Assembly: GCF_905147365.1 (NCBI RefSeq)
Contig: NC_056408.1
Location: 2,170,001 to 2,234,000 of the forward strand
Reading direction: 5' to 3'
Length of the DNA stretch: 64,000 bases
From: Aricia agestis
Lineage: Eukaryota; Arthropoda; Insecta; Lepidoptera; Lycaenidae
Shown here: piece after piece, positions 12,025 to 22,487 of the stretch
Layout of the letters: each line of letters opens with the position of its first letter
Numbering within the stretch: the first letter of the stretch is position 1
The notes under the pieces: generated by a model
Databases searched by the model: none
What the model was told of the DNA's origin: nothing
The model's input: only the letters and a program-made list of their open reading frames with translations
Made by a program: the position numbers and the translations under genes

Positions 12025-13555
12025 AATTAAGAAATTAAAAAAAAACCCCGCCAAAAAACTTTAAAAAGTAATAAAATAATATTTACTGACTTGAAGTTTA
12101 AATAATTCCTAAGTGTAAAGTAATATATTTTTAGTCCATAATTATTGTTGTCAAGGTGTGTCGGGGGACCGCTAATGTACATGTTTGATTTCACATAACA
12201 TTATAGTTTAAGGGTCAGTTCACAGCGAACCGAATCGAGACAATCAGCAACGTGGCGGTACACAAGCAAAAGTCGCTGTTGTCATGGTTTACTTGGCGGT
12301 CCCCCGACACACCGTGACAACAATTATGGACTAAAAATATATTACTTTATTAACTAAAAATATATTCGCATCGCACAGTTACATCAGGGTACCTGGTCCA
12401 TCTTTAATTATAAGTCTTTTATGTTGTTATTATTTTTTTGTCGTTTTTTTCTTTTTTTAGTTCCCTGTTTTTTTTTCTTGTTTTTTTGTACCTTGTATCT
12501 GTGTAACATGTGTATTTAAGTGTAGTGTGATGTGAATGTTTGTTGAATAAATGTTTATTATTATTATATTTAAATGAATTTTTCTCTCGGCTGATATGCC
12601 GGTGAATGATTCAGGTACGGGCATGTGCCAAGTACCTGATTCAATTTGTATGAGGGAAGAGTCATGATTGTGAAGTAGTGAAGGATGACGATGGATTTAG
12701 AAAGCGACGAACGATGGAGCAGGTGTCAATTACGATTGTTTCAGGTTATTGGTGTTCGGGACAGCTATATCTATGAGGTAGGTGACTTTTTGAGATTTTA
12801 TTGTTAGGCATATATCAGGTCTATTACTTAGTATGGTTCGGTCGGTGATTATATCTCGGTCCCAATAGAGCTTGGCGGTACTATTTTCCAGGACGTTGCA
12901 GGGTTTATATTTGTAATGAGGTGTGTGTGTGTCAATTAGTTTATATTTCAGGGCTAGCAATTGATGGAAACGTTTGGCTACGTTGTTGTGACGGTGCGTG
13001 TATTCTTTATTGGCGAGTGAGCTACATCCTCCTGTAATGTGGTCTATCGTTTCGGTGGTTTGGTGGCATAATCTACATTTATCAGTTTCTATATTTTCTT
13101 TGAGTATATATTTGGAGTAGTTGCGAGTTTAAATTACTTGGTCCTGGATTGCTACTAGGAAGCCTTCTGTCTCACTGTATATATTGCCTCTTGTTAGCCA
13201 ACTAAACGATGCGGTTTGATCTATATGGTCCTGTTCTAACTGATGAGGGAATTTACCGTGTAGCGCTTTACCTTTCCATTTAGCTATTTTATCGCAATCA
13301 TTTGTTATTTTATATTTAGGATTAAAATTACTGTTGTTTAGCTGCAGAGGAGTTCCAGAGTGTGTAAGTTGTGTTAAGGCTTTGTGTAGGTTACTAGTTT
13401 GAGCTTTAACTTGAAAATATGTTCTTAAATTTTCTATTTGGCTTTTATTATTATTATTACTTTACACTTAGGAATTATTTAAACTTAAAGTCAGTAAATA
13501 TTATTTTATTACTTTTTAAAGTTTTTTGGCGGGGTTTTTTTTTTAATTTCTTAAT
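12025..13555. mobile_element. Foldback MITE D, copy 1, split by a retroelement
   Basis: Long inverted arms begin AATTAAGAAATT-A(n)-CCCCGCC and end GGCGGGG-T(n)-AATTTCTTAATT. The inner arm motif GTGTGTCGGGGGACCGC is mirrored by GGCGGTCCCCCGACACAC. The intact copy at 32599-32999 is about 400 bases. Here the right arm is split at ATTACTTTA, which is duplicated at 12341-12349 and 13456-13464 around a 1.1-kb insert holding LINE sequence. Confidence 0.8.
12730..13440 (-). pseudogene. Decayed LINE reverse transcriptase C-terminus
   Basis: Translated on the minus strand, the segment carries a CxxC...HxxxxC motif (near 13085-13020), then RFHQLLALKYKLID, KLYWDRDI, TDRTILSNRPDI and LIDIAVPNTNN. This is the carboxy-terminal block following the reverse transcriptase domain in R2-like and related non-LTR elements. 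The longest intact frame is 76 codons (12730-12960); upstream parts need frame changes or cross stops, so it is dead. It is nested in MITE D with an apparent 9-bp target duplication. Confidence 0.7.
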
Positions 13556-13569
13556 TAAATTTTATTTGT

Positions 13570-13788
13570 CTTGAAGAGGTAACAGAGAGACAGACAGACA
13601 AACAGATATTTGTTTGTATGTTACCTTTTCACACCTAAACCGATGAACCGATTTTGCTGTTTGGTATGGAGCACGAAGCTAAAACAAGTATGGAGTATTT
13701 TTATTGCATTTTACAAATTTTTATCACAGGAAAATGTTCCCGCGCGATAAACCAATTTTGGCGCAATGGAGTTGCGGGCATCATCTAG
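13570..13788 (+). mobile_element. Helitron H copy
   Basis: ACCGATTTTGCTGTTTGGTATGG, CCCGCGCGATAA, then the hairpin GGCGCAATGGAGTTGCGGGC and terminal CTAG (13785-13788) plus T match family H copies at 22258, 26512 and 61690. Confidence 0.65.
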
Positions 13789-15130
13789 TCATTCTGAATG
13801 ATTTTTCAGTCATAGTTTTAGTGCCTACTTACTACGTGTCATGAACCAACATCTCATGACCAAGGCAGCAGCAGACGTCTCGATCAAAGATAAATATCAA
13901 AAATACAAAATATTACAATATTTATTTTAAAAACAGATCTATGTCGCTATTATATCTTACATATTTAGTACTATTTAGGGCCAAAACAAAATTAGGTCAT
14001 TCATTTGACCGTTTTTTCGTCTCGACATGCCATGTCTGTGTAGATGTGGATCAGAAACTTTTTCAATAAAAATCATGTAACAAAAGAACGTAATTTGATG
14101 ATGGCAACCGCAGACGTATAATTTTGCGGGGCGATGGAAAAAAAACAAATTAAGCCTTAGTGTATCCAGGCAACTCGCGTGCTGAACTGGGTCACAGTTT
14201 ATCATTACGATTAAATGATAAACGCTGAATTATGAAAATGACGAGACATGAACCGTACCAGCTGCTTTCGAGGAAAGTGGTTAGACGCAAAACATTCGAA
14301 TTAGTATTCTAATCACAGTCAGTGGCGGCCAGCCAAAACGATTTAAACCAAAATCAAGTTTGCCTATTCGAAAAGATATTGCTGAGATTTTAGAAATTAG
14401 AATCAGCGTAGTTGTTCAATTTTCCAGTTTTTATCAAAGCTACGAATCATGAATCATATATAAGCAAAGCCAGAAATTATTAACTGCTGACGAGTTAAAA
14501 ATAATTTCTTAAACTAGATATTTAACGGCCGTACTTAGAGCCGTTCAATGATTTAAAATTACTTAACTTCCATTTAAGGCCATCCCCTGAGCAAACTACC
14601 TTGACCATACATTTATCGCGTTGCCGAGATCGCGCCAAAATCCTATTTTTTTTTAAACCAAAAAAAATCAAAATATTTATTTCTAAATAGTTTTACTTAT
14701 CTTGTTTCATAATTGTCCTAAAAAAATCAAACGGAGAGTATGTACTATCAACTATGTAGTTAATGAAACTGTCGATCTATTGGCGTGTGTTTCAAATAAC
14801 CGTAATTTGTAAATACTAGGGAGATACTGAATCATCTGAATGTATGCTTGAATTTAAATAAATTGGTATTACTTTGGAAGCTGATATCATGATTATAGTA
14901 AAAAAAATAGGAAATTAATAAATATGAAAGGAACGTTCATATACTGGAGATTATTGCTGTATTTTTATTATAATTTTGTAGCTTTCAAATTATGAGTTAA
15001 TAAGGCTCTAAAACCGGTAAATTACGGCATCTCCGTAGGGGGAGCGTCTTAATGTCGAGTTTGCTTGATAATTAAAATATGGGGTTTATATCAAAATTTT
15101 CATTAGATCAAATGTTAAGTAAAAATTAAA
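13789..15130. other. Gene-free stretch
   Basis: I see no repeat or gene that I can name. The open frame at 13975-14205 (minus) has no domain, no good start context and no splice signals and is treated as chance. Confidence 0.4.
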
Positions 15131-15335
15131 TCTCAGTAAGGCTGCCTTCACATTAAGTCGCGAGTAGTGCGGCAGCCGCGCGACTGCTATACTAAAACGA
15201 GCCGCGCGGATGCCGCGCGACTGCCGCGCGGATGCCGCGAGACTAATAAAAACAAACTTCCTGGTGAAAAAAAATCTTAATATAATAAAAATAAATAATA
15301 AAAACAAACTTCCTTGTGAAAAAAAATCTTACAAA
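15131..15335. repeat. GC-rich short tandem repeats and a 54-bp direct repeat
   Basis: GCCGCGCG(G/A) motifs repeat at 15173-15240 in otherwise AT-rich DNA. The 36-base segment AATAAAAACAAACTTCC...AAATCTTA occurs at about 15244 and 15298. The CTTCACATTAAGTCGCG start is reminiscent of GC-rich MITE termini, but no matching right end is evident. Confidence 0.45.
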
Positions 15336-15423
15336 GGTTAGTCACGATGTTTCCTTGGTAGTGAGTCCCCCTCTACGAAAACTCGTAGCAGTGCTACGAG
15401 CTCGACGTTAAGTTCGGTTTTAT

Positions 15424-15962
15424 ACAAGGTGTATCAAAACTAAGTGATAATACTTTAGGGTGCATATGCGCCCCTTGTATACAGGGTGTAACAAAAACAA
15501 GTGATAATACTTTAGGGTGTGTACGTGTAGAGATTTCACTGTGAAAGTAGCAGCGCTGAAAGACCAAAATTTTTTTTCACTTTTGTATGGGCAAGGGCCC
15601 GAGCGTCACGAGTTTCCCCATACAAAAGTGAAAAAAATTGTTGGTCTTTCAGCGCTGCTACTTTCACAGTGAACTCTCTAAAGGGAACACGTACACACCC
15701 TAAATTATTATCACTTGTTTTTGGTACACCCTGTATAGTTCACTGTGAAAGTAGCAGCGATAAAAGAGCTATTTTTTTTTGTGATTTGTATGGGCAAGCA
15801 CCCCAGCGTCATTTCCGTGCAAAATAAGGGTTCCGTTTTTTGCCATTTGGCTGCGGAACCCTAAAAAGTTACTTTATCAGCCCTGCGACTTTCACAGCGA
15901 ACTCTATATAGGGGACCCATATACACCCCAAAGTATAATCACTTAGTTTTGTTACACCCTGT
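15424..15962. mobile_element. Nested pair of palindromic TA-target MITEs
   Basis: The inner element 15482-15733 starts CAGGGTGTAACAAAAACAAG and ends in the inverse ACACCCTG, flanked by TA on both sides. Its arms pair almost fully around the loop GGCAAGGGCCCGAGCG. It sits inside an older relative (15424-15962) split at CCCCTTGTA / TAGTTCACTG. The loop of the older copy also carries GGGTTCCG...CGGAACCC. A second intact copy is at 31126-31384. Confidence 0.8.
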
Positions 15963-16900
15963 TTAAACATATGTTTGATATTAAAAATAAGTAGAATGAT
16001 ATCGAAAATATTATAAGAAGTTTAAATTCAGGGCATACCGATAGAAATAATTAGTCTAGAAATCATAAGATCGGGTAGACTGATAACATTTTATTATTAA
16101 ACTTCTAACGAAATACGTGCAAATGATAAGAATCCTTAGCCCGTCCTTAAATTCAAAGCATGAATAGAAATGTTACTGTTGCATGACACGGTGGCATGTT
16201 GCCGAATCGCGAACTTCCTGGTCATAAATAAAGTTTATGTCATGTGTCAAGCCATCCAACCGCTGCCATCTTGAAAACAAACTTCAAAATGGCCATGACA
16301 CCGTACACGTTATGCCGCGGATTTAAGACCGAAATTCCCCCAAATATTATTTGTCGGATAAGTAATAAAAAGTGAGTCGTCTGGGTATCGATTGTGCCAA
16401 CTGGTGCTTACCACGAATCTCGATTTGACGGCGATCGGTAATCGAATTTTCGATTACTTAAATGGCTCCGAGTACCTGTGAATTGTTTGAATTTAGGGTA
16501 CGAAATGTGTCTAGGAAATAGCAACCGAGTCGTTTCCATTCGGTGTCTACTATATTCTAAAATCTAATGAGTTGCAGAAGTATGAAATTAAAAAAGTAAT
16601 ACTTTTTGTTACAGCAATCTGGACGCGCCCCAATGTCACACATTTATATTAGGGTGCTTCCACGTTATGTCTAATCATTTATCACAGATATTATTATTGG
16701 TATTTATAACCTTACTGTGTATATAGCCTAAACTTGACAGACTTTCAAATCTAATACTTTTCCAGGATACATTTGGTTTTTTATAGTATGAACAGGAAAC
16801 GTGTAGACTGTAGAATGATCTCCTGAAGATAAGCAGTAACCGCCCGCGGCCGCGGGGTCCGGACCCCCAGGACCCCCCCCCCCCCCCCCTTTTATATACG
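15963..16900. other. Gene-free stretch with C homopolymer
   Basis: A CACGAATCTCGATTTGACGG segment (about 16410-16475) recurs at about 18050-18115. A run of about 18 C lies near 16873. No gene is evident. Confidence 0.4.
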
Positions 16901-16912
16901 CCCATGAGTGCA

Positions 16913-17135
16913 GCTATTCTCAAAGTGTGTTCCGTGGAGCCCTGGGACGCTCCGCAAAAGCCTAGTGTAGGGGCTACGCGAGTGATGCATAAATAGTTTT
17001 TAGAAAAGTCATCGAACACCAGCATGGAGATCATTTTTCAAAGACAAAACATTATAATTTTCCGTCCGTCCGTCAAAAGTAACACTTCTTAAAAAGTTTC
17101 CGCCACCAAAAAAGTTTGAGAACCGCTACTCTAGT
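16913..17135. mobile_element. hAT-like MITE
   Basis: GCTATTCTCAAAGTGTGTTCC at left and AAGTTTGAGAACCGCTACTC at right resemble the CAGCGGTTCTCAAACTT termini typical of hAT elements. The interior is non-coding. The ends are imperfect, so the exact borders are approximate. Confidence 0.5.
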
Positions 17136-17261
17136 GTTGCATAATAACTTGCGTTGATTAAGATCTGCAGCAATGCTTGTGCAAATCTCCCCTGAAGGCC
17201 ACCAGTTCCCTAAAATACACCGCGAAACACAACATAAGCGTTTTTGTGCACACCGTATTTT

Positions 17262-17995
17262 AGGGTTCCGTACCCAAAGGGTAAAAATGGGACCCTATTA
17301 CTAAGACTTCGATGTCTGTCTGTCTGTCAACAACTATAGCTAGACTTCTAAAATTTTCACAGAATGTGTATATCTATTTCCGCTATAATAACAAATACTA
17401 AAATCAAAATAAAATTAATATTTAAGGGGGGCGCTCCCATACAACAAACGTGATTTTTTAGCTATTTTTTGCTCGATATCAATAATGGCTATAGGCACTT
17501 GAAATCTTTACAAAATCCTTAATTATAGGTATCTATTTGTACTTTAAAAATCTATAATATAAAAATGAGTCGCTGAATGTGTTGCTAAGCGCAAAACTCG
17601 AGAACGGTTGGACCGATTTCGCTAATTCTTTTTTTTTAATATTCCTTGAAGTGCGAGGATGGTTCTTACGGAGAGAAAAATTCTAAAAAAAAAATCCTGA
17701 AAAAGTCTAAAAACAACACTTCTTATATATAAAAATGGATTTTCAAATGTGTTAGTCGCGCTAAAACTCGAAAACGGCTGAACGGATTGGGCTGATTTTA
17801 GTCTTAAAATATTCGTAGAAGTCCAGGGAAGGTTTTAAAGTGACACGAAGTTCACCGGGACAGCTAGTTGATAATAAAATTAAAGTCAAATAAATATTTA
17901 AGGGGGGCTCCCATACATTAATCACATTTTTTTTGCAATTTTTGCTCTATAACGGTACGGAACCCTTCGTCCGACTCGCACTTGGCCGATTTTCT
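17262..17995 (+). mobile_element. Repeat family C with a clean Helitron insertion
   Basis: The repeat starts TTTTAGGGTTCCGTACCCAAA and ends ACGGTACGGAACCCTTCGTC...CGCACTTGGCCGATTTT, with the CTGTCTGTCTGTC block near the left. A Helitron (17551-17866; TCTATAATATAAAAATGAG ... CGGGACAGCTAG) sits between A17550 and T17867. Joining the flanks restores the family C order seen at 38826-39225. Confidence 0.8.
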
Positions 17996-18380
17996 CTATA
18001 GCCCCGAATCGCTACTAATCTACTTGAACCTTTCGTGCTAAAGCTTACCACGAATCTCGATTTGATGGTGATCGGTTATCGAGTTTTAGATTAATGACTT
18101 GAATGGCTCCGATTTGTTTTTTTTTTTTGTTTTTTTTTTTTGCAAAAATGTATAATTGCAACAAGCGAAGATGCGAGCAATATAAATAGTTAAATTTAAA
18201 GACTAAAACATATTGTTAGTCAATTTCAATTGTTCTGTTTCCTAAATTAAACTAAACTTTGCACAAATTATAAATAGTTGGAGCGACATATTTTGAGTGC
18301 GACAGATAAGGCAAACGGAAATACATAATATATTATGCGCTTCATAATAGTTTCACGCGGTTATGTAAGTCTATTGAGTA

Positions 18381-18502
18381 TCCGGTCCAGTGAGTGACCG
18401 ACTCACTGGACCGGAGTGAACTTTGAATCGTGAAACACAGATACAAGCACTATAGAATAATATTATGTACGGTAATAGACCGAACATAATATTATTCTAA
18501 AG
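18381..18502. repeat. Two adjacent perfect or near-perfect hairpins
   Basis: 18381-18395 (TCCGGTCCAGTGAGT) pairs perfectly with 18401-18415 around loop GACCG. Just downstream, AGAATAATATTATGT near 18453 pairs with ACATAATATTATTCT ending near 18501. These may be pieces of one foldback element. Confidence 0.65.
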
Positions 18503-18598
18503 ACCTCATTAAAAATATTATAATCAGCCAAAGAAATAAACATTCTTTATTTTTATTTCACATTCTAAAAAGTTTACATCTAGTTATCTTACAACTTA

Positions 18599-18704
18599 GG
18601 TTGAAGCCAAACGAGCGTAATTTTGTGAGTCGTGAGTGGCAGAATTTCGATCGCGTAAATATTTTTTCATACAAATCATGACGTACGCTCGTTTGGCTTC
18701 ACCC
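18599..18704. mobile_element. 106-bp TIR MITE
   Basis: GGTTGAAGCCAAACGAGCGT at left is mirrored by ACGCTCGTTTGGCTTCACCC at right. The interior is non-coding. Confidence 0.7.
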
Positions 18705-19027
18705 TTTTGTGAGCAACGCCTGGCAGAAACCAGCAAGTGAATTCCGTCTAGACTGATAGTGTTATCGCTGTTTTGTGTTTACTTAATACTTGCAATCAAT
18801 TAAAACATAATCGTTAGGTATAAATAATTAATAAAGACGTAATAAAATATACTACAGTAAGTAGAGAAAAAGCAAAATCCTAACCAATAAACTATCTGTA
18901 TCTCTTCTAAGCTACTATCGGTCATCAACCACAAAAAAAACCTCTGATGCGTTGTGTTGTCCTTTTGTTTATGTAAAGATAGTAAATAAATACAGATTAG
19001 GAGAAACCGTCTTTTGTCTCTAAGTGT

Positions 19028-19214
19028 CTAAATACACTATGCAGTATGCCGAATTTCCGCGGCGGAAGTTCGGCTTGATTCCGCCAGCAATGTATATTAA
19101 ATTACCGATGACACGCCATGCCGAAATTCCGTCGAGTTAGATTGTATGCGTTTGACATTGCTGACGTAATCATGCCGAATTTCCGCCGCGGAACTTCGGC
19201 ATAGTGTGTTTAGC
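19028..19214. mobile_element. TIR MITE with CCGAATTTCCGCGGCGG arms
   Basis: Left arm GCCGAATTTCCGCGGCGGAA is matched by the inverse at 19172-19203, with outer ACACTATGC/CATAGTGTG ends. There is no coding content. Confidence 0.7.
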
Positions 19215-19457
19215 CACTATGTGTATGTAGCTCTGTAATATAGTTACGCGTAGCGAGTTTTTTTTTTGGGCTTTGGCCGATGGAGCCAGCCTATACGAAA
19301 ATGTTTTGTGCACGATTATTGGCACGTGTGCTTTGGCTGTACCTTACTAGGTGATACTATTTAAAAAAACATAAATAAATTTTGCAAGAGTGAAGTACTA
19401 AACAATGGGCTTTACTGAATGAACTGTGACCACTCACTGTCTACGTCTAAGGCCGGA

Positions 19458-19616
19458 AGGCCGGTATAAATAGTCAGTACTCAAGATGCATCTTGGTCTC
19501 AAGACGCGGTTCGGCTCTATGATTGGTCCAAATTTTGACAGCAAACCAATCACAGAGCCTGAACCGTGTCTTGAGACCGAGATGCATCTTAAGTACTGAC
19601 TTATTATACCGGCCTA
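19458..19616. mobile_element. Fully palindromic MITE
   Basis: GGCCGGTATAAATAGTCAGT through CTATGATTGGTCCAA folds back on TTGACAGCAAACCAATCACA through TTATACCGGCC with few mismatches. Almost the whole 159 bases are arm, with a tiny loop. Confidence 0.75.
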
Positions 19617-20152
19617 AGAGGCAGATAGATCATAGAGCCCTAAGGGTAGTATTGAGGAAAAGGCGTTATAAAAACCGAAAATACTACTACTATTGCTTCA
19701 AAAAGACTTCAAAATAACTGGTAAAACTTCGATTACTTTCGTACATTCGATAGAATTTACCATGGGGCTTTCTTACCAGACAATTAATATTCCATTGAAG
19801 AAATGCAGATGAATCTAATATGTCATTTCGTCGAGCTATGTCATATCAATGTAGAATGTAGATCTATCGGCTGAGTTTGACACGACCAACTAACGTAGAT
19901 CCGACAAATGACAACTTCTCTGATAATAAAATGGCCGCGGAATTTTCTCTAGCGCGCCCGAAGGCAACAACAAAAGATAAGTTGATTAGAGTTTAAGACC
20001 GGTCAGTTGTGGAAACGGAACGTAATAGTTATTTTTACAACCGTTGAAAACATGTTGTCGACTGTCGTGTTATCACGTAAACTATCTGATAACGTATCGC
20101 CGGCCAGACCTTACCGGCTCCGTGCCCTCAATATCGTATCATTAGTACATTA
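19617..20152. other. Gene-free stretch
   Basis: No gene is recognised. The open frames at 19523-19717 and 20007-20210 (plus) overlap palindromic elements and look accidental. Confidence 0.4.
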
Positions 20153-20632
20153 TTGGAGTTATTGGGAAAGACACGGAAATAGATTTAACATAGCTTACAG
20201 AATATGTTAACTAAGGTAAAAGTATTGTAATTGTTTTTTTTTTTATTATTAAATAAGGGGGCAAACGAGCAAACGGGTCACCTGATGGTAAGCAACTACC
20301 GTCGCCCATGGACACTCGCAACATCAGAAGAGCTGCAGGTGCGTTGCCGGCCTTTTAAGAGGGAATACGCTCTTTTCTTGAAGGTTTGCAGGTCGTATCG
20401 GTCCGGAAATACTGCTGGTGACAGTTCGTTCCAGAGTTTTACAGTGCGCGGCAGAAAGTTACGCGAAAAACGCACTGTGGAAGATTGCTATTTAGACAGT
20501 CGATTCTCGCCGTGCGGCGTAAATCGTGCGGCTACAGTCACCCGTGTAAACCCCGCACAATACTTTTACCTTAGTTAACATATTCTGTAAGCTATGTTAA
20601 ATCTATTTCCGTGTCTTTCCCAATAACTCCAA
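20153..20632 (-). mobile_element. Perfect 76-bp inverted repeat enclosing a LINE 3' tail
   Basis: 20153-20228 and 20557-20632 are perfect reverse complements. The 328-base centre carries, on the minus strand, the carboxy end of a LINE reverse transcriptase (RTVKLWNELSP, FPDRYDLQTFKK, then LLKGRQRTCSSSD) and ends in an A-rich tail next to CCCCCTTATTTAAT. The tail is shared with SINE-like family A, suggesting this LINE mobilises it. A piece of the same LINE lies at 20899-20975. Confidence 0.8.
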
Positions 20633-20676
20633 TAACTCCAATGCGGCGTATTGACGCCGCATGCCGAATTGCCATT

Positions 20677-21582
20677 AGCTATGTCCACACTGTGCATTTT
20701 CATCTTCAATTTTCGTCATCAACTTTTATATTGGCGCATCCAATAATTGAATGAGTCAAGGAACGCAACGCCAATATTGTCATTTTTGAAGTTTTGGATA
20801 CGGTCAGAGCTGTTCAGAGGGCATGCGTCGCGGGCATGCCTCACGTTCGCTGTTGACTGCGCTATAACGCATGCCCTTGACGAACAGAAAAAGGCACAGT
20901 GTATACAATGCTATTTAGATAGTCGATTTTCGCCGTGCGGCGTAAATCGTGCGGCTACGGTCACCCGTGTAAAGGAGCCCTAAGGGCCTGTTTCACCATT
21001 ATTTTTTTATGAAATAAGGGGGCAAACGAGCAAACGGGTCACCTGATGGAAAGCAACTTCCGTCGCCCATGGACACTCGCAGCATCAGAAGAGCTATAGG
21101 TGCGTTGCCGGCCTTTTAAGAGGAAATAGGGTAATAGGGGAGCGTAGGGATGGGAAGGAATGGGAAGGGAATAGGGGAGGGAAGGGAAGGGAATAGGGTA
21201 GGGGATTGGGCCTCCGGTAAACTCACTCACTCGGCGAAACATAGCGCAAGCGCTGTTTCACGCCGGTTTTCTGTGAGAACGTGGTATTTCTCCGGTCGAG
21301 CCGGCCCATTCGTGCCGAAGCATGGCTCTCCCACGTATAACTATTCGGCCTATTCGGAACTTTCTGATAAAGTTCCGAATAGGCTATTCACAACTTTTTT
21401 GACCGATTCTCCATACTTGATCTGTTAAGTTAATTGGTGGATAGCCTATTCGTCACTTATCAGGAAGTGTTGAAACAGGCCCTAAGTGTCAATCGGGAGT
21501 TTTACTGCACGTTCGTTAGTCAACGTTGAATGAAAGAAGATGACGAAAATTGAAGACGAAAGCGCATAGTGTGGACAAAGCT
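20677..21582. mobile_element. Three-layer nested insertion (TIR element > MITE > SINE)
   Basis: The outer layer has AGCTATGTCCACACTGTGCA at 20677 mirrored by GCGCATAGTGTGGACAAAGCT ending at 21582. The middle layer is a MITE at 20983-21483 with AGGGCCTGTTTCACC / GTTGAAACAGGCCCT ends. The inner layer is antisense family A at 21003-21337. A LINE-tail fragment (20899-20975) also lies in the outer element. Confidence 0.7.
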
Positions 21583-21650
21583 GTCAATACTTAGCTCGGC
21601 GAGCATTTGGCTGTAGCGCAATGAAGTTGTACAATCCGACTCGAATTAAA

Positions 21651-21893
21651 GACGTGAGTGGAAGAACCAGATAACTAACATTTTATAACATGAGGACAAA
21701 TAATATGCAGAGGACAAAATATAAAAAGCATAATATAATGCTTTATATCCCCTATAATTTGAACAAACCTTATAACGTACCTACTTAATCATCTGGCTAC
21801 ACATAAAATCCACAGTTTTTTTCCAGCCCTACAGCCTCCATTGCCAACCGATAATTTTTCAACCGTTACTTACATGCTTCTTCCACTCACGTC
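21651..21893. mobile_element. TIR MITE
   Basis: GACGTGAGTGGAAGAA at left is the perfect inverse of TTCTTCCACTCACGTC at right. The interior is AT-rich and non-coding. Confidence 0.65.
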
Positions 21894-22257
21894 TTCATTA
21901 TTATTGTGAATCAGACCCCTGGAGCGGCGCCAATGATCATAATAATTATTATTATCATCGCTCATCAACGATTATCATAATGCCCCTTAGCCCACAAGCA
22001 AGATTTGTTAAAACAACAACATTTTTGATAGCGATCAAAGTACAAAGTCCAATAGAAAATCGTGCACGTTTTGCTTGGTCTCTTGCTTATGATTTTAGCG
22101 AAACAAAAGATTAAAATATTGTACCCTTAATTTATATAAATCGGCTATTTTTATGTTCCTAAATACAATATATAAAGTCCTTTTACATTATTTGCAGTCT
22201 ACGCCTAACCCGTAAAAGTTCCAGCTAAATAGTGGCTACTTAATCCATATTACTATA
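21894..22257. other. Unassigned intergenic stretch
   Basis: Only AT-rich sequence with ATTATTATTAT-type repeats is seen. No gene is evident. Confidence 0.4.
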
Positions 22258-22464
22258 TCTAATATTATAAATATTTGAAAGTGTGTCTGTCTGTCTACGT
22301 CTGTTTGTAACCTCCCCAACCGCTGAACCGATTTTGCTGAAATTTGGTATGTAGATACTTTGAGTCCCGGTAAAGGACATAGGATGCTTTTTATCCCGGA
22401 AAAATGTACGATTCCTGCGAGATAACCGAAATTTGGCGCAACCGGAGTTGCGGGCGTCGTCTAG
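22258..22464 (+). mobile_element. Helitron H, compact complete copy
   Basis: TCTAATATTATAAAT at the start, GAACCGATTTTGCTGAAATT in the body, the hairpin GCGCAACCGGAGTTGCGGGC and terminal CTAG followed by T give a 207-base element. Related copies: 13570, 26512 (minus), near 36585, 61690. Confidence 0.75.
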
Positions 22465-22487
22465 TTATTAAAAATTATGAGTACCAA

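Noticed and set aside
16867..16892. C homopolymer as a functional element
   Set aside because: An isolated run of this type is most easily explained by slippage or sequencing error.
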